From the NCBI GenBank assembly GCA_035541875.1, contig DATKML010000009.1, positions 124,001 through 188,000 of the forward strand: 64,000 nucleotides of DNA, in the 5' to 3' direction. Position numbers and translations under genes: made by a program. Shown here piece after piece: positions 27,938 to 35,629 of the stretch (the stretch's first letter is position 1; each line of letters opens with the position of its first letter). The DNA comes from JAJPHI01 sp035541875 (GTDB lineage Bacteria; Desulfobacterota; Binatia; Binatales; Binataceae). The notes below the pieces were generated by a model. That model was not told the DNA's origin, did not search any database, and saw nothing but the letters and a program-made list of their open reading frames with translations.

Positions 27938-28409
27938 CGCGACGCGTTTTCCACACCTCGAAGCGGCAGCTGAACTGCAAATCCCCGATCAGTCGGGGAA
28001 GGCCCGTAAGCTCGGCGAATTTCGCGGGCATCTGGCGGTGTTGTACTTCTATCCAAAGGATGACACGCCCGGATGCACGGTCGAGGGCAAGGAATTTCGC
28101 GATCTCTACGAGCAATTCACGGCGCTGGATTGCGCCGTAATCGGGGTTAGCACCGACGGTGTCGAATCCCATCGCGCGTTTGCCGAAAAACATGCTCTGC
28201 CTTTTACGCTGCTCGCTGATTCCTCGGGTGAATTGGCGCGGGCTTTCGGCGTGCTTAAAGGCAAGATGGCCGAGCGCGCCACCTTTGTTATCGGTGGCGA
28301 TGGCCGGGTGATTCGGACTTTTGCCGAAGTTTCACCTCGCGGCCACGCCCAGCAGGTGTTGAACTTTATGCGCTCGTTCCTCGAATCCCATCGGATGCTC
28401 GGTGGATGA
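27921..28409 (+). CDS. bcp: thiol peroxidase of the Bcp/PrxQ family (cysteine form)
   Basis: 162-residue peroxiredoxin. The catalytic segment is FYPKDDTPGCTVEGKEFRD with the peroxidatic Cys; there is no second Cys five residues on, so it is a 1-Cys or atypical form. It reduces hydrogen peroxide and organic hydroperoxides with thioredoxin. The ATG at 27921 overlaps the end of thiC by 17 bases, so the two are co-translated. A paralogue at 58577 has TGA at the equivalent position. Confidence 0.92.
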   Translation: MPPQADATRFPHLEAAAELQIPDQSGKARKLGEFRGHLAVLYFYPKDDTPGCTVEGKEFRDLYEQFTALDCAVIGVSTDGVESHRAFAEKHALPFTLLADSSGELARAFGVLKGKMAERATFVIGGDGRVIRTFAEVSPRGHAQQVLNFMRSFLESHRMLGG

Positions 28410-28494
28410 TGCAGGTGTAGGCAACAGCCCACCTTGATGATTAGAATCTGTTCCCTAAGGCTTGAGCGCTGATCCAGCGCAAGGACCGACAATT

Positions 28495-29703
28495 ATGGCG
28501 ACTTCAAAAAATATCCTCGACGAGGCCCGCGCTACTATCAAGCAGATCGATATCGATGAAGCGCGGCGGATGCTGGAAAAGCCCGACACGGTGCTAATCG
28601 ATGTCCGAGAGAGCGATGAGTGGCGACAGGGGCATATCCCCCAGGCTATCGGTATTCCACGCGGCTTTCTGGAATTGCGCGTCGAAGAGAAGGTGCCGGA
28701 TCACAAGACTCCGGTAATCCTTCAGTGCGCGTCCGGTACGCGCTCGTTGCTGGCGGCTAGGGCCCTGCGGGAACTCGGATACGACAACATTTACAACCTG
28801 ACCGGCGGCTTCAACGCATGGAAGGATCGCGGATTGCCGTGGGTTGCGGATCGCGCCTTCACGCAGGACGAACTGACCCGTTACTCGCGCCATTTCGTCA
28901 TTCCCGAAGTCGGCGAGACGGGGCAGGCCAAGCTGCTCGATTCCAAGGTGCTTATCCTAGGGACCGGTGCGCTGGGCTCGCCCTCGTCGCTCTACCTGGC
29001 GGCGGCTGGTGTTGGAACGATCGGGTTGGTGGACTTCGACGTGGTCGATATGTCGAATCTCCAGCGGCAGATTATCCACGCGGTTGATCGCGTCGGGACC
29101 CTCAAGACGGAATCGGCGCAGATTCAGATCAAGTCGCTGAACCCTGGTATCAAGGTTATCCGGCACGACCTGCGGCTGAGCTCCGAGAACGTGATGGATA
29201 TCGTTAAGGACTACGATGTCGTCGTGAACTGCGGGGATAACTTCCCGACTCGGTATCTCATCAATGACGCGTGCGTCTTCCTAAAAAAGCCGCTCGTCGA
29301 TGGCGCGATCTTCCGCTTCGAAGGTAACGCGACAGTCTTTTATCCGGCCGCGGGAGGCCCGTGCTACCGATGCCTTTATCCGGAACCCGCACCGCCGGAT
29401 ATGGCTCCGTCCTGCGCCGAAGCAGGCGTGCTTGGCGCACTACCAGGTGTAATCGGATCGATTGAGGCGCTCGAAGCTATCAAGTTGATCCTCGGAGCCG
29501 GCAAGCCGCTGGTCGGCAAGATGGTCTACTTCGATACGCTTTCGAGTGACTACGTGCGGGTTCTCAAGATTCGCAAAAACCCCAATTGCCCGGTCTGCAG
29601 TGACCATCCGACGCAGACTACGCTTATCGATTACGAGGCTTTCTGTGGCTTGGCGGCTCCGGCCAACGGCTCGGATGCGCATGCGGTGGCGGCGGGGCGG
29701 TAA
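28495..29703 (+). CDS. rhodanese-ThiF/MoeB fusion (sulfur-carrier adenylyltransferase)
   Basis: 402-residue protein with an N-terminal rhodanese domain (about 15-115; active-site Cys in CASGTRS) and a ThiF/MoeB E1-like domain (about 125-390; nucleotide loop LGTGALGSPSSLYLAAAGVG, and zinc ligands CYRC and CPVC). It activates the C-terminus of ThiS, MoaD or CysO-type sulfur carriers and may pass persulfide sulfur from its own rhodanese domain. In MoeZ-type proteins the rhodanese is usually C-terminal, so the domain order here is inverted. ATG 28495 with AAGGA upstream is preferred over 28462. Its position near thiC suggests a role in thiamin or molybdopterin synthesis. Confidence 0.92.
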   Translation: MATSKNILDEARATIKQIDIDEARRMLEKPDTVLIDVRESDEWRQGHIPQAIGIPRGFLELRVEEKVPDHKTPVILQCASGTRSLLAARALRELGYDNIYNLTGGFNAWKDRGLPWVADRAFTQDELTRYSRHFVIPEVGETGQAKLLDSKVLILGTGALGSPSSLYLAAAGVGTIGLVDFDVVDMSNLQRQIIHAVDRVGTLKTESAQIQIKSLNPGIKVIRHDLRLSSENVMDIVKDYDVVVNCGDNFPTRYLINDACVFLKKPLVDGAIFRFEGNATVFYPAAGGPCYRCLYPEPAPPDMAPSCAEAGVLGALPGVIGSIEALEAIKLILGAGKPLVGKMVYFDTLSSDYVRVLKIRKNPNCPVCSDHPTQTTLIDYEAFCGLAAPANGSDAHAVAAGR

Positions 29704-29729
29704 ACTCCACGCAAATCAGCTAAACTTAG

Positions 29730-29760
29730 CGACGGGCGTCTGAGACGCCCGTCGTTGTTT
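29730..29760 (+). terminator. Rho-independent terminator after the rhodanese-ThiF gene
   Basis: Perfect 11-bp stem CGACGGGCGTC (29730-29740) with GACGCCCGTCG (29744-29754), loop TGA, then TTGTTT. It separates the thiC-bcp-moeB-like group from the phosphatase gene, which starts 20 bp further on. Confidence 0.9.
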
Positions 29761-29779
29761 GTGGGGACAATCTACGAAT

Positions 29780-30487
29780 ATGGCGTTGGGGCCTTTTTAC
29801 GTGGCGCAGAAGCTGATCGAAAACCATGACCTCCGCGGCGCAGTTATGCTCTTGCGCCACGGGGAAACGGATTGGAATCGAGAGGGCCGCGTGATGGGCC
29901 GTAACCCAATCGAGCTCAACGAGCGTGGTAGGGCTCAAGTCGAGGCCCAGGCGCGTTTTGCTCAGACTATCCGCCCGGACTTAATCGTGACGAGCCCGCT
30001 GGTTCGCGCCCGACAATCGGCCGAGCTGATGGCGGCTGGACTAGGCGGCGTGGAGATTATCGAGGAAGAAGCGATAGCTGAAGTCCGCTACGGCCGCTGG
30101 GAGGGGATGGTCTATCACGAGTTGATCGATGACCCCTATTACGCCGAGTATCGCAAGTCGCCGATCGAGCATCCGACGCCCGGCGGTGAGACGATTCCGC
30201 AGGTCCAAGCTCGCGGGGTCGAAGCGGTCAGCCGGCTGCTCCGGGCGAACCCGGATCAGCGTCTGATGTTCGTGTCGCACGGCGATATCATCCGCACCGT
30301 CTTGTGCCACTTTATGGGACTCGATCTGACGTTCTTTCATCGACTGCGAATCGATAACGCCTCGCTCTCGACCGTACAGGTGTCAGGCAAATTTGCCGAG
30401 CTGAAATTTCTGAATTTGCTCCCCGAACCCGGACGCGCGTTTATTGCGCCGTTCGAGGTCAAAAAGCCCGAGGTGCAGACGACCTGA
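29780..30487 (+). CDS. histidine phosphatase family protein (phosphoglycerate mutase-like)
   Basis: 235-residue histidine phosphatase. The phosphorylated His is in LLRHGETDWN, other active-site elements are TSPLVRARQSAE, EVRYGRWEGM and the second His in MFVSHGDIIRT. It could be a cofactor-dependent phosphoglycerate mutase, an alpha-ribazole phosphatase or a general phosphatase. ATG 29780 is preferred over TTG 29759. It lies just after a terminator, so it probably has its own promoter or depends on read-through. It converges with the PHP gene. Confidence 0.9.
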   Translation: MALGPFYVAQKLIENHDLRGAVMLLRHGETDWNREGRVMGRNPIELNERGRAQVEAQARFAQTIRPDLIVTSPLVRARQSAELMAAGLGGVEIIEEEAIAEVRYGRWEGMVYHELIDDPYYAEYRKSPIEHPTPGGETIPQVQARGVEAVSRLLRANPDQRLMFVSHGDIIRTVLCHFMGLDLTFFHRLRIDNASLSTVQVSGKFAELKFLNLLPEPGRAFIAPFEVKKPEVQTT

Positions 30488-30489
30488 GA

Positions 30490-31212
30490 CTAATCGATCT
30501 CGAAGGGCGTGACGGTGCCGTTTAGCAGGCCACGACCAGCTCGCGTCCGTCGCTGACGGATCGCCTCGATCAATTCCTGCTCATTACGTACCGGCTCGTC
30601 GAAGAGGGTGGTTACGACGCCGATTGAATTGGCTGAATGCGAGTCTGAGCCCGCTACCTCCGCCATCCCCAACGCGCGCGCGACCTTGAGCGCGAATTGA
30701 TTTTCCTCTTCCGAGCAGGCCGCGTTCAGGACCTCGATCGCATCGCACATCTGGATTATTTCGAGCTTCGCAGCGCGCTCCGGATGCTCGATATCAATCG
30801 GCTGATGGTCCGAATTGATGAACGAGAAGCGGGGGTCGAGTTTGTAGCGGAAAGGGTGGTTGGCGATCATGATGCCGCCGAGGTCATCTACCACCTTGCG
30901 CAGCCCGGCAAGCTTGTAGATGCCCCCGACGTATTCTTTGATTCCGAACACGCCGACATGGCCCATCTCAGTCGTCACTTCCATCCCGCGGATACAAGTG
31001 ACGCCGTGCTCCTCAGCCATCGGGGCGATCTCCTTGAGATCCCAGACCGTGTCGTGCTCTGTGATACAGACCGCGCCAATCCCGATCGTGCGGGCGCGCT
31101 CGATCAAATCCTTGGTCGAAAGATTGGAATCCGCACTGCCACGACTCGTATGCAGATGCAGATCGATGGTGAAGTAGGCCCCGCTCTGGTGGCCGCTTCC
31201 GGCTGCGCCCAT
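30490..31212 (-). CDS. PHP domain metal-dependent phosphoesterase
   Basis: 240-residue PHP-domain protein. Metal-binding motifs are HLHTSRGSADS near residue 19, TEHDT, ANHPFR and GSDSHSANSIG. Stand-alone PHP proteins of this size resemble TrpH/RNase AM-type nucleoside 3',5'-bisphosphate or oligoribonucleotide phosphatases. It is followed on the same strand by the cyclophilin... order on the minus strand is FHA-CAP, cyclophilin, PHP, with 9 bp between cyclophilin and PHP, so they may form an operon. Confidence 0.9.
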   Translation of the reverse strand: MGAAGSGHQSGAYFTIDLHLHTSRGSADSNLSTKDLIERARTIGIGAVCITEHDTVWDLKEIAPMAEEHGVTCIRGMEVTTEMGHVGVFGIKEYVGGIYKLAGLRKVVDDLGGIMIANHPFRYKLDPRFSFINSDHQPIDIEHPERAAKLEIIQMCDAIEVLNAACSEEENQFALKVARALGMAEVAGSDSHSANSIGVVTTLFDEPVRNEQELIEAIRQRRTRAGRGLLNGTVTPFEID

Positions 31213-31221
31213 AATTAGTCC

Positions 31222-31797
31222 TTACTTCGGCAGCGAGCTGCTCAGGACGATCTTGTTCATCTTGTCGCCGACTTTGATTTTGTCGACAACATCCATTCCG
31301 GAGACGACCGCACCGAACAAAGTGTACGCACCATCGAGAAATGGGGCCGCATCGAGACAGATATAAAACTGGCTGCCGCTCGAGTTGCGCTGAGGATTAA
31401 CCTGATCGCTCGTTCGCGCCATCGCGATCGTGCCGCGCAGGTGCTTCTCGGTAGCGCTGATTTCGGCAGGCACCGTGTAACCTGGTCCCCCGGTCCCGTT
31501 GCCCTGAGGATCGCCACCTTGAATAACGAAGCCGGCTTCGACGCGATGGAAGGTCAGGCCGTTGTAGAAGCCATCCTTCGAGAGTTTTTCAAAATTCGCG
31601 ACGGTCTTGGGCGCGACTTCGGGATAAAGTTCGATGACGATATTGCCCTTGGCAGTCTCGATAGTCGCGTAATGTCCGGTGTTGCGCACGGGTTGTCCAT
31701 CCATTTTGAGGTTAGAGGCCTCACCCTTACAGGCTGCGGCGATTATGGTAAGCGCCACGAGAGCGGCGCAGGCGAATCGGCTCCAAGGCTTTGTCAT
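31222..31797 (-). CDS. cyclophilin-type peptidyl-prolyl isomerase, lipoprotein
   Basis: 191-residue PPIase with a lipoprotein signal (TIIAAACK, modified Cys about residue 23) and one cyclophilin domain (about 45-185). Motifs include APKTVANFEKL, FHRVEAGFVIQGGDPQGNGTGGPGY, AMAR, SGSQFYI and LDGAYTLFG. It assists protein folding at the periplasmic membrane face. The 9-bp gap to the PHP gene suggests co-transcription. Confidence 0.93.
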   Translation of the reverse strand: MTKPWSRFACAALVALTIIAAACKGEASNLKMDGQPVRNTGHYATIETAKGNIVIELYPEVAPKTVANFEKLSKDGFYNGLTFHRVEAGFVIQGGDPQGNGTGGPGYTVPAEISATEKHLRGTIAMARTSDQVNPQRNSSGSQFYICLDAAPFLDGAYTLFGAVVSGMDVVDKIKVGDKMNKIVLSSSLPK

Positions 31798-31869
31798 GGA
31801 TGCCCAGTCTGATTCAAGAACGGGCCTCTTTCAACTATTCGACTGGCCGTCTCGGTGCAAGGGAGAACG

Positions 31870-33306
31870 CTATTTGATGGAGAAGCTCCAGGTATACTCG
31901 CGGTCGGTAGTCATCGCGACGGTGTAGCTTCCGGGCTGCAGTGGAAAGCGCGGGATTAATGCTACCGCGCCGAACATGCGCATCACTTCTTGCACCTTTT
32001 CGACCTGCGATGAGTCGGGATTCGCGTAAGACTCGGCAGTGAAGGCGCAGACCTCGAGCGGCGTCTTTGCTGGATCGTTACGCACTAATGAAAAGTGCGA
32101 AAGTCTAACCGGCACGAACGAGCCAAGCTGTAGCGTGATTGGAAAGCCTGCCGGAGGCTCGAATCCGGGGCAGGAAGCGAGCGGATCCGGCCACTCCGAC
32201 TCGAGGGTCTTCAAGGTGAAAGTGGAGTTCGCGGGCGGAAACTCAATCGGGGTCGGCAGCGGATTCGCCTTCGCCGTCATTGCGGGAACGTCGCTCAGGA
32301 TATCCAGCACCTCGACGCAGGCTTTCCCATTACAGGCCTCTCCGTATCCGGCTTTTGCAAGATTGGGATTCAGCACCCAGAGCCGATGAAATGGCGTCTG
32401 GAGCCATCCATCGATAGCCTCGGCGGGAGTCGGCAATCTTCCATCGACGATGGGCCGCGCTGCGATATTGGAGCTCTGCGCCGCTTTGCTTCCGGCCTCG
32501 GAGTACCCGGGATCTGCGGGATCCTCAGTATGGATTTCGCCGCCGATATCGAAGACTCGTTCACCATATTTGGCGAGCAGGTAACGAGCATGCGCGGTAT
32601 TACCGGCGTTCAGAACGGGATCAGCGGTTACTGCGGGTAGTCCTGCGATTTTTCGGGCTGCGTTCAGGGGTCTGAGCCACGCGGCTGAAGCAGGATCCTC
32701 AAGTTCGGGCGATGGAGTGGGAGGTGGAGTAGAGACAACACTAAGCGTGGGCGCTGCTTCGGCGCTTGCAAGCTGCGTTGGCGTCGCGTGCTGCTCTGGT
32801 GTTGTGGAATGCACGAAGGAGGTGTTGGTTGGCGAGCCATTGCCGTCCGCGACAGTCTCTATCTGGTCCCAATCGACAAAGGCGAGAGCTGCAACGAAAC
32901 CGATTACGCCCAGGATCCCTACGAAGGCGATGAGGTTCCTAAAGTTCTTCTGCTTCTGCGGTTTGTTAGCGAGGGATGGAGGCTGCTCCGGCGGCCGAGG
33001 AGGACTGGCCTCTGCCCCGGCGATCGCCTCGACAACGAAGCTCAATGCCCCAAAATGAACCTCATCTTTAGGTCGGATAATTGTCGGGCTGCCGACAGGC
33101 CGGCCATTCAATCGAACTTCGCCGTCAAGGGCACTGATTTGAAACTTATCGCCGACCCGCCAGATACGCGCATGGCGCGGGGCAACCGATGGATCGTCGA
33201 GGACGAAGTCCGCGCCGTTCGCACTTCCGACGACGTTGTCGTCCTTGCGAAGAGTGAGAATCCGGCGGCGTCCCGCTATGGTTCCAACCAGGCGGATGCT
33301 ATCCAC
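31870..33306 (-). CDS. FHA domain - transmembrane - CAP/SCP-like domain protein
   Basis: 478-residue protein with an unusual order: an N-terminal FHA domain (about 20-95; VVGSANGADFVLDDPSVAPRH-type phosphothreonine-binding loop), one transmembrane helix (about 123-147), a Thr/Ser/Pro-rich linker, a CAP (SCP/TAPS) domain (about 208-340) with HARYLLAKYG and HRLWVLNPNLAKAGYG, and a C-terminal beta-rich module. The FHA part would be cytoplasmic and the CAP part outside. This suggests a link between Ser/Thr phosphorylation and an envelope or extracellular activity. No kinase gene is seen here. Confidence 0.85.
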   Translation of the reverse strand: MDSIRLVGTIAGRRRILTLRKDDNVVGSANGADFVLDDPSVAPRHARIWRVGDKFQISALDGEVRLNGRPVGSPTIIRPKDEVHFGALSFVVEAIAGAEASPPRPPEQPPSLANKPQKQKNFRNLIAFVGILGVIGFVAALAFVDWDQIETVADGNGSPTNTSFVHSTTPEQHATPTQLASAEAAPTLSVVSTPPPTPSPELEDPASAAWLRPLNAARKIAGLPAVTADPVLNAGNTAHARYLLAKYGERVFDIGGEIHTEDPADPGYSEAGSKAAQSSNIAARPIVDGRLPTPAEAIDGWLQTPFHRLWVLNPNLAKAGYGEACNGKACVEVLDILSDVPAMTAKANPLPTPIEFPPANSTFTLKTLESEWPDPLASCPGFEPPAGFPITLQLGSFVPVRLSHFSLVRNDPAKTPLEVCAFTAESYANPDSSQVEKVQEVMRMFGAVALIPRFPLQPGSYTVAMTTDREYTWSFSIK

Positions 33307-33393
33307 TAACGGCCCTCAGGTTCATGTAGAGGTAGAAGCGAGGGTAGTGTTTGTAGCCAGTGGTTAGCAACAGGATGCGATAACCCTAGAGGT

Positions 33394-34437
33394 TCAGTCG
33401 ATCTTCCAATAGGGTGCGAGGAAGTGCCGCGCACGATCGACAATCGGGGCCACGCGAGCGCTTCGTGAATTGGTATCGATATGCTCGTCGGCGTTGCGAC
33501 CGAGCTCCTCGATTACCGCGCGACCACCCTCGGCGAGACCTTGCAGGTCGTATCCACCTTCGAGCACCGCAACCAAGCGCCCCTCGCAGCACTCGGCGGC
33601 CAGACGCTTCATCCGACGGGTCATCGCAAGAAAGCCATTGTCGCTGACGCGCATCCCGCCCAATGGATCGCGATGATGGCAATCGAAGCCGGCGGAGATC
33701 AGAACAAATTCGGGACGAAACTGCCGTGCAACAGGGAGAATCAGGTCATCGAGGGTGGTCAGGTACTCAGTGTCACCGAAGCCGGCAGGAAAGGGCGCAT
33801 TAACGGTGAAGCCCGCGCCCGGACCAGTACCAATCTCATCCAGCCAGCCGGTGCCCGGATAAAAAGGGTACTGATGGGTCGAAATGTAGAGCACTTCCGG
33901 ACTGCCGAAGAAAATTTCCTGCGTGCCGTTGCCGTGATGAACATCCCAATCGAGCACCATCACTCGCTCCAGATTGTGTCTGGCCACCAACCATCGAGCA
34001 GCGATCGCGACGTTATTGAAGAAGCAGAAGCCCATCGCCTGTCCGGGTCGGGCATGATGACCGGGCGGGCGCACGATCGCGAAGGCATTGTCCGCGTCGC
34101 CATCGAGAACGGCCTCGACGGCGGTGATCACGCCTCCAGTGGCGAGCCGAGCTACTCGCGCCGTCTCAGGCGAAGTATGAGTGTCGGGGTCGAAATCGAA
34201 ACGATCGAGACCCTCCGTACGATCGACGGCCTCGACGTATTCCGGGGTGTGGCAAAGTTCCAGCTCGTCGGGCGTAGCCTCCCGGGGCGAGTGGAATTTG
34301 AGGTTGTCGCGCTGTAGATGATCGGTCATCTCGATCATCGCGGCGATCCGCTCGGGGCGCTCGGGATGATGGCGTCCCGGTGAATGGTTCATGAAGGCAC
34401 GGTCGGCGACGATAGCGGTCCGGTTCATCGTTGACAC
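33394..34437 (-). CDS. histone deacetylase family protein (acetylpolyamine amidohydrolase-like)
   Basis: 347-residue zinc hydrolase of the arginase/HDAC fold. Motifs: the early HPERPERI, RPPGHHA, GFCFFNNVAIAA, the zinc and charge-relay residues in DWDVHHGNGTQ, and SAGFDCHHRDPLGG. Bacterial members deacetylate acetylpolyamines, acetoin-related or other acylated small molecules. ATG at 34437 gives MSTMNRT; an internal ATG three codons on is possible. Confidence 0.93.
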   Translation of the reverse strand: MSTMNRTAIVADRAFMNHSPGRHHPERPERIAAMIEMTDHLQRDNLKFHSPREATPDELELCHTPEYVEAVDRTEGLDRFDFDPDTHTSPETARVARLATGGVITAVEAVLDGDADNAFAIVRPPGHHARPGQAMGFCFFNNVAIAARWLVARHNLERVMVLDWDVHHGNGTQEIFFGSPEVLYISTHQYPFYPGTGWLDEIGTGPGAGFTVNAPFPAGFGDTEYLTTLDDLILPVARQFRPEFVLISAGFDCHHRDPLGGMRVSDNGFLAMTRRMKRLAAECCEGRLVAVLEGGYDLQGLAEGGRAVIEELGRNADEHIDTNSRSARVAPIVDRARHFLAPYWKID

Positions 34438-34519
34438 CCCAAAGATCGATCACGATGATTGTACACGTGGTTGCGGAGCTTAAGGCAAGTTTGAAGCTGC
34501 CGTATTAGCACAGAGGGTC

Positions 34520-34789
34520 GTGGGGATCGCCGAACTAATCGTTGTTCTAATTGTCGCGCTGATCGTTATACCGCCGGAGAAATTGCCGGAGGTGATGCAG
34601 ACAGTGGGCAAAATTCTGCGCGAACTGCGGCTCGCGAGTAATACCGTCGTGCGTGAACTGACCGAGCTTCGCGAGGATCCTCTCCAGCTCAAGAAGCCAC
34701 CGCAGGCTGTGGCCCAACCACCAAGCGTGCTTCCACCCGGCCAGCAGCCATCATCAACTGAAGCAAAGCCGCCGCATATCCAGCCGTGA
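34520..34789 (+). CDS. twin-arginine translocase subunit TatA/TatB
   Basis: 89-residue TatA/B protein starting with GTG. It has the N-terminal helix GIAELIVVLIVALIVI, the hinge PPEKLPEVM, an amphipathic helix, and a Pro/Gln-rich tail. It overlaps the tatC start (TGATG), forming a tatA/B-tatC operon. The Glu in the first helix favours TatB-like function, but a single protein may serve as both. Confidence 0.88.
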   Translation: MGIAELIVVLIVALIVIPPEKLPEVMQTVGKILRELRLASNTVVRELTELREDPLQLKKPPQAVAQPPSVLPPGQQPSSTEAKPPHIQP

Positions 34790-35577
34790 TGGATCAGGAT
34801 CCCGGAACGCTGGGGGTCGCACCAACCAGCGAAGGCCGGATGCCCCTGCTGGAGCATCTGACCGAACTACGCAGTCGCCTGATTCGCGCGGTAATCGCCG
34901 TCGCGATCGGTTTTATGGTGGCCTACGCCTTTGCCGATCCGCTATTCCGCATCTTGAGCGAACCACTTCATCAGGCGTCCAAGTCACAGGTTCTGCTGAT
35001 TGGCACCGGCGTCGGAGAGGCCTTCTTTACCAAGCTTAAAGTCGCGTTGATCGCTGGTCTCTTCGTTGCCAGTCCCGCGGTCTTCTACGAGATTTGGAAA
35101 TTTATCGCGCCGGGTCTTTACGATGGCGAGCGCCGGATGGCTAAACCGTTCGTCTTCTTTGCGACGATCTTTTTCCTCGCCGGCGGATACTTCTGCTGGG
35201 CGGTGGTTTTCCGTATCGGCTTCCGGTTTTTCCTCGAACAATACGCCAGTATCGGTGCGACACCGACGCTGCGGATTAGCGAGTATCTGGCGTTTGCGGC
35301 CAAACTGCTGCTGGCGTTCGGTATCACCTTCGAGATGCCGATCTTCGCGTTCTTCCTCGCGCGAATTGGCCTCATCGACCACCATATGATGATCCGCCAT
35401 CTGCGTTACGCGATTCTGGGGATTTTCGTGGTAGCGGTGGCACTAACACCGCCCGATATGCTTTCGCCATTTCTGCTCGCGATTCCTCTGCTGGGCCTCT
35501 ACGGCCTCAGTATCGGGGTCGCCTACGTCTTCAGGAATCGACAGCCGGCCGCCAACGAGGCATCGGCTGAGATGTAG
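34789..35577 (+). CDS. tatC: Sec-independent protein translocase TatC
   Basis: 262-residue inner-membrane protein with six transmembrane helices. Signature segments are LLEHLTELRSRLIRA at the N-terminus and FEMPIFAFFLARIGL in the later part. It is the receptor for twin-arginine signal peptides on folded proteins. ATG 34789 overlaps the tatA/B stop; a GTG just before it is out of favour. Confidence 0.95.
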   Translation: MDQDPGTLGVAPTSEGRMPLLEHLTELRSRLIRAVIAVAIGFMVAYAFADPLFRILSEPLHQASKSQVLLIGTGVGEAFFTKLKVALIAGLFVASPAVFYEIWKFIAPGLYDGERRMAKPFVFFATIFFLAGGYFCWAVVFRIGFRFFLEQYASIGATPTLRISEYLAFAAKLLLAFGITFEMPIFAFFLARIGLIDHHMMIRHLRYAILGIFVVAVALTPPDMLSPFLLAIPLLGLYGLSIGVAYVFRNRQPAANEASAEM

Positions 35578-35629
35578 CCGACCGATTCTTTTTATTCCCG
35601 CTCAGCATCAGTTGGGGCAATAATTCAGG

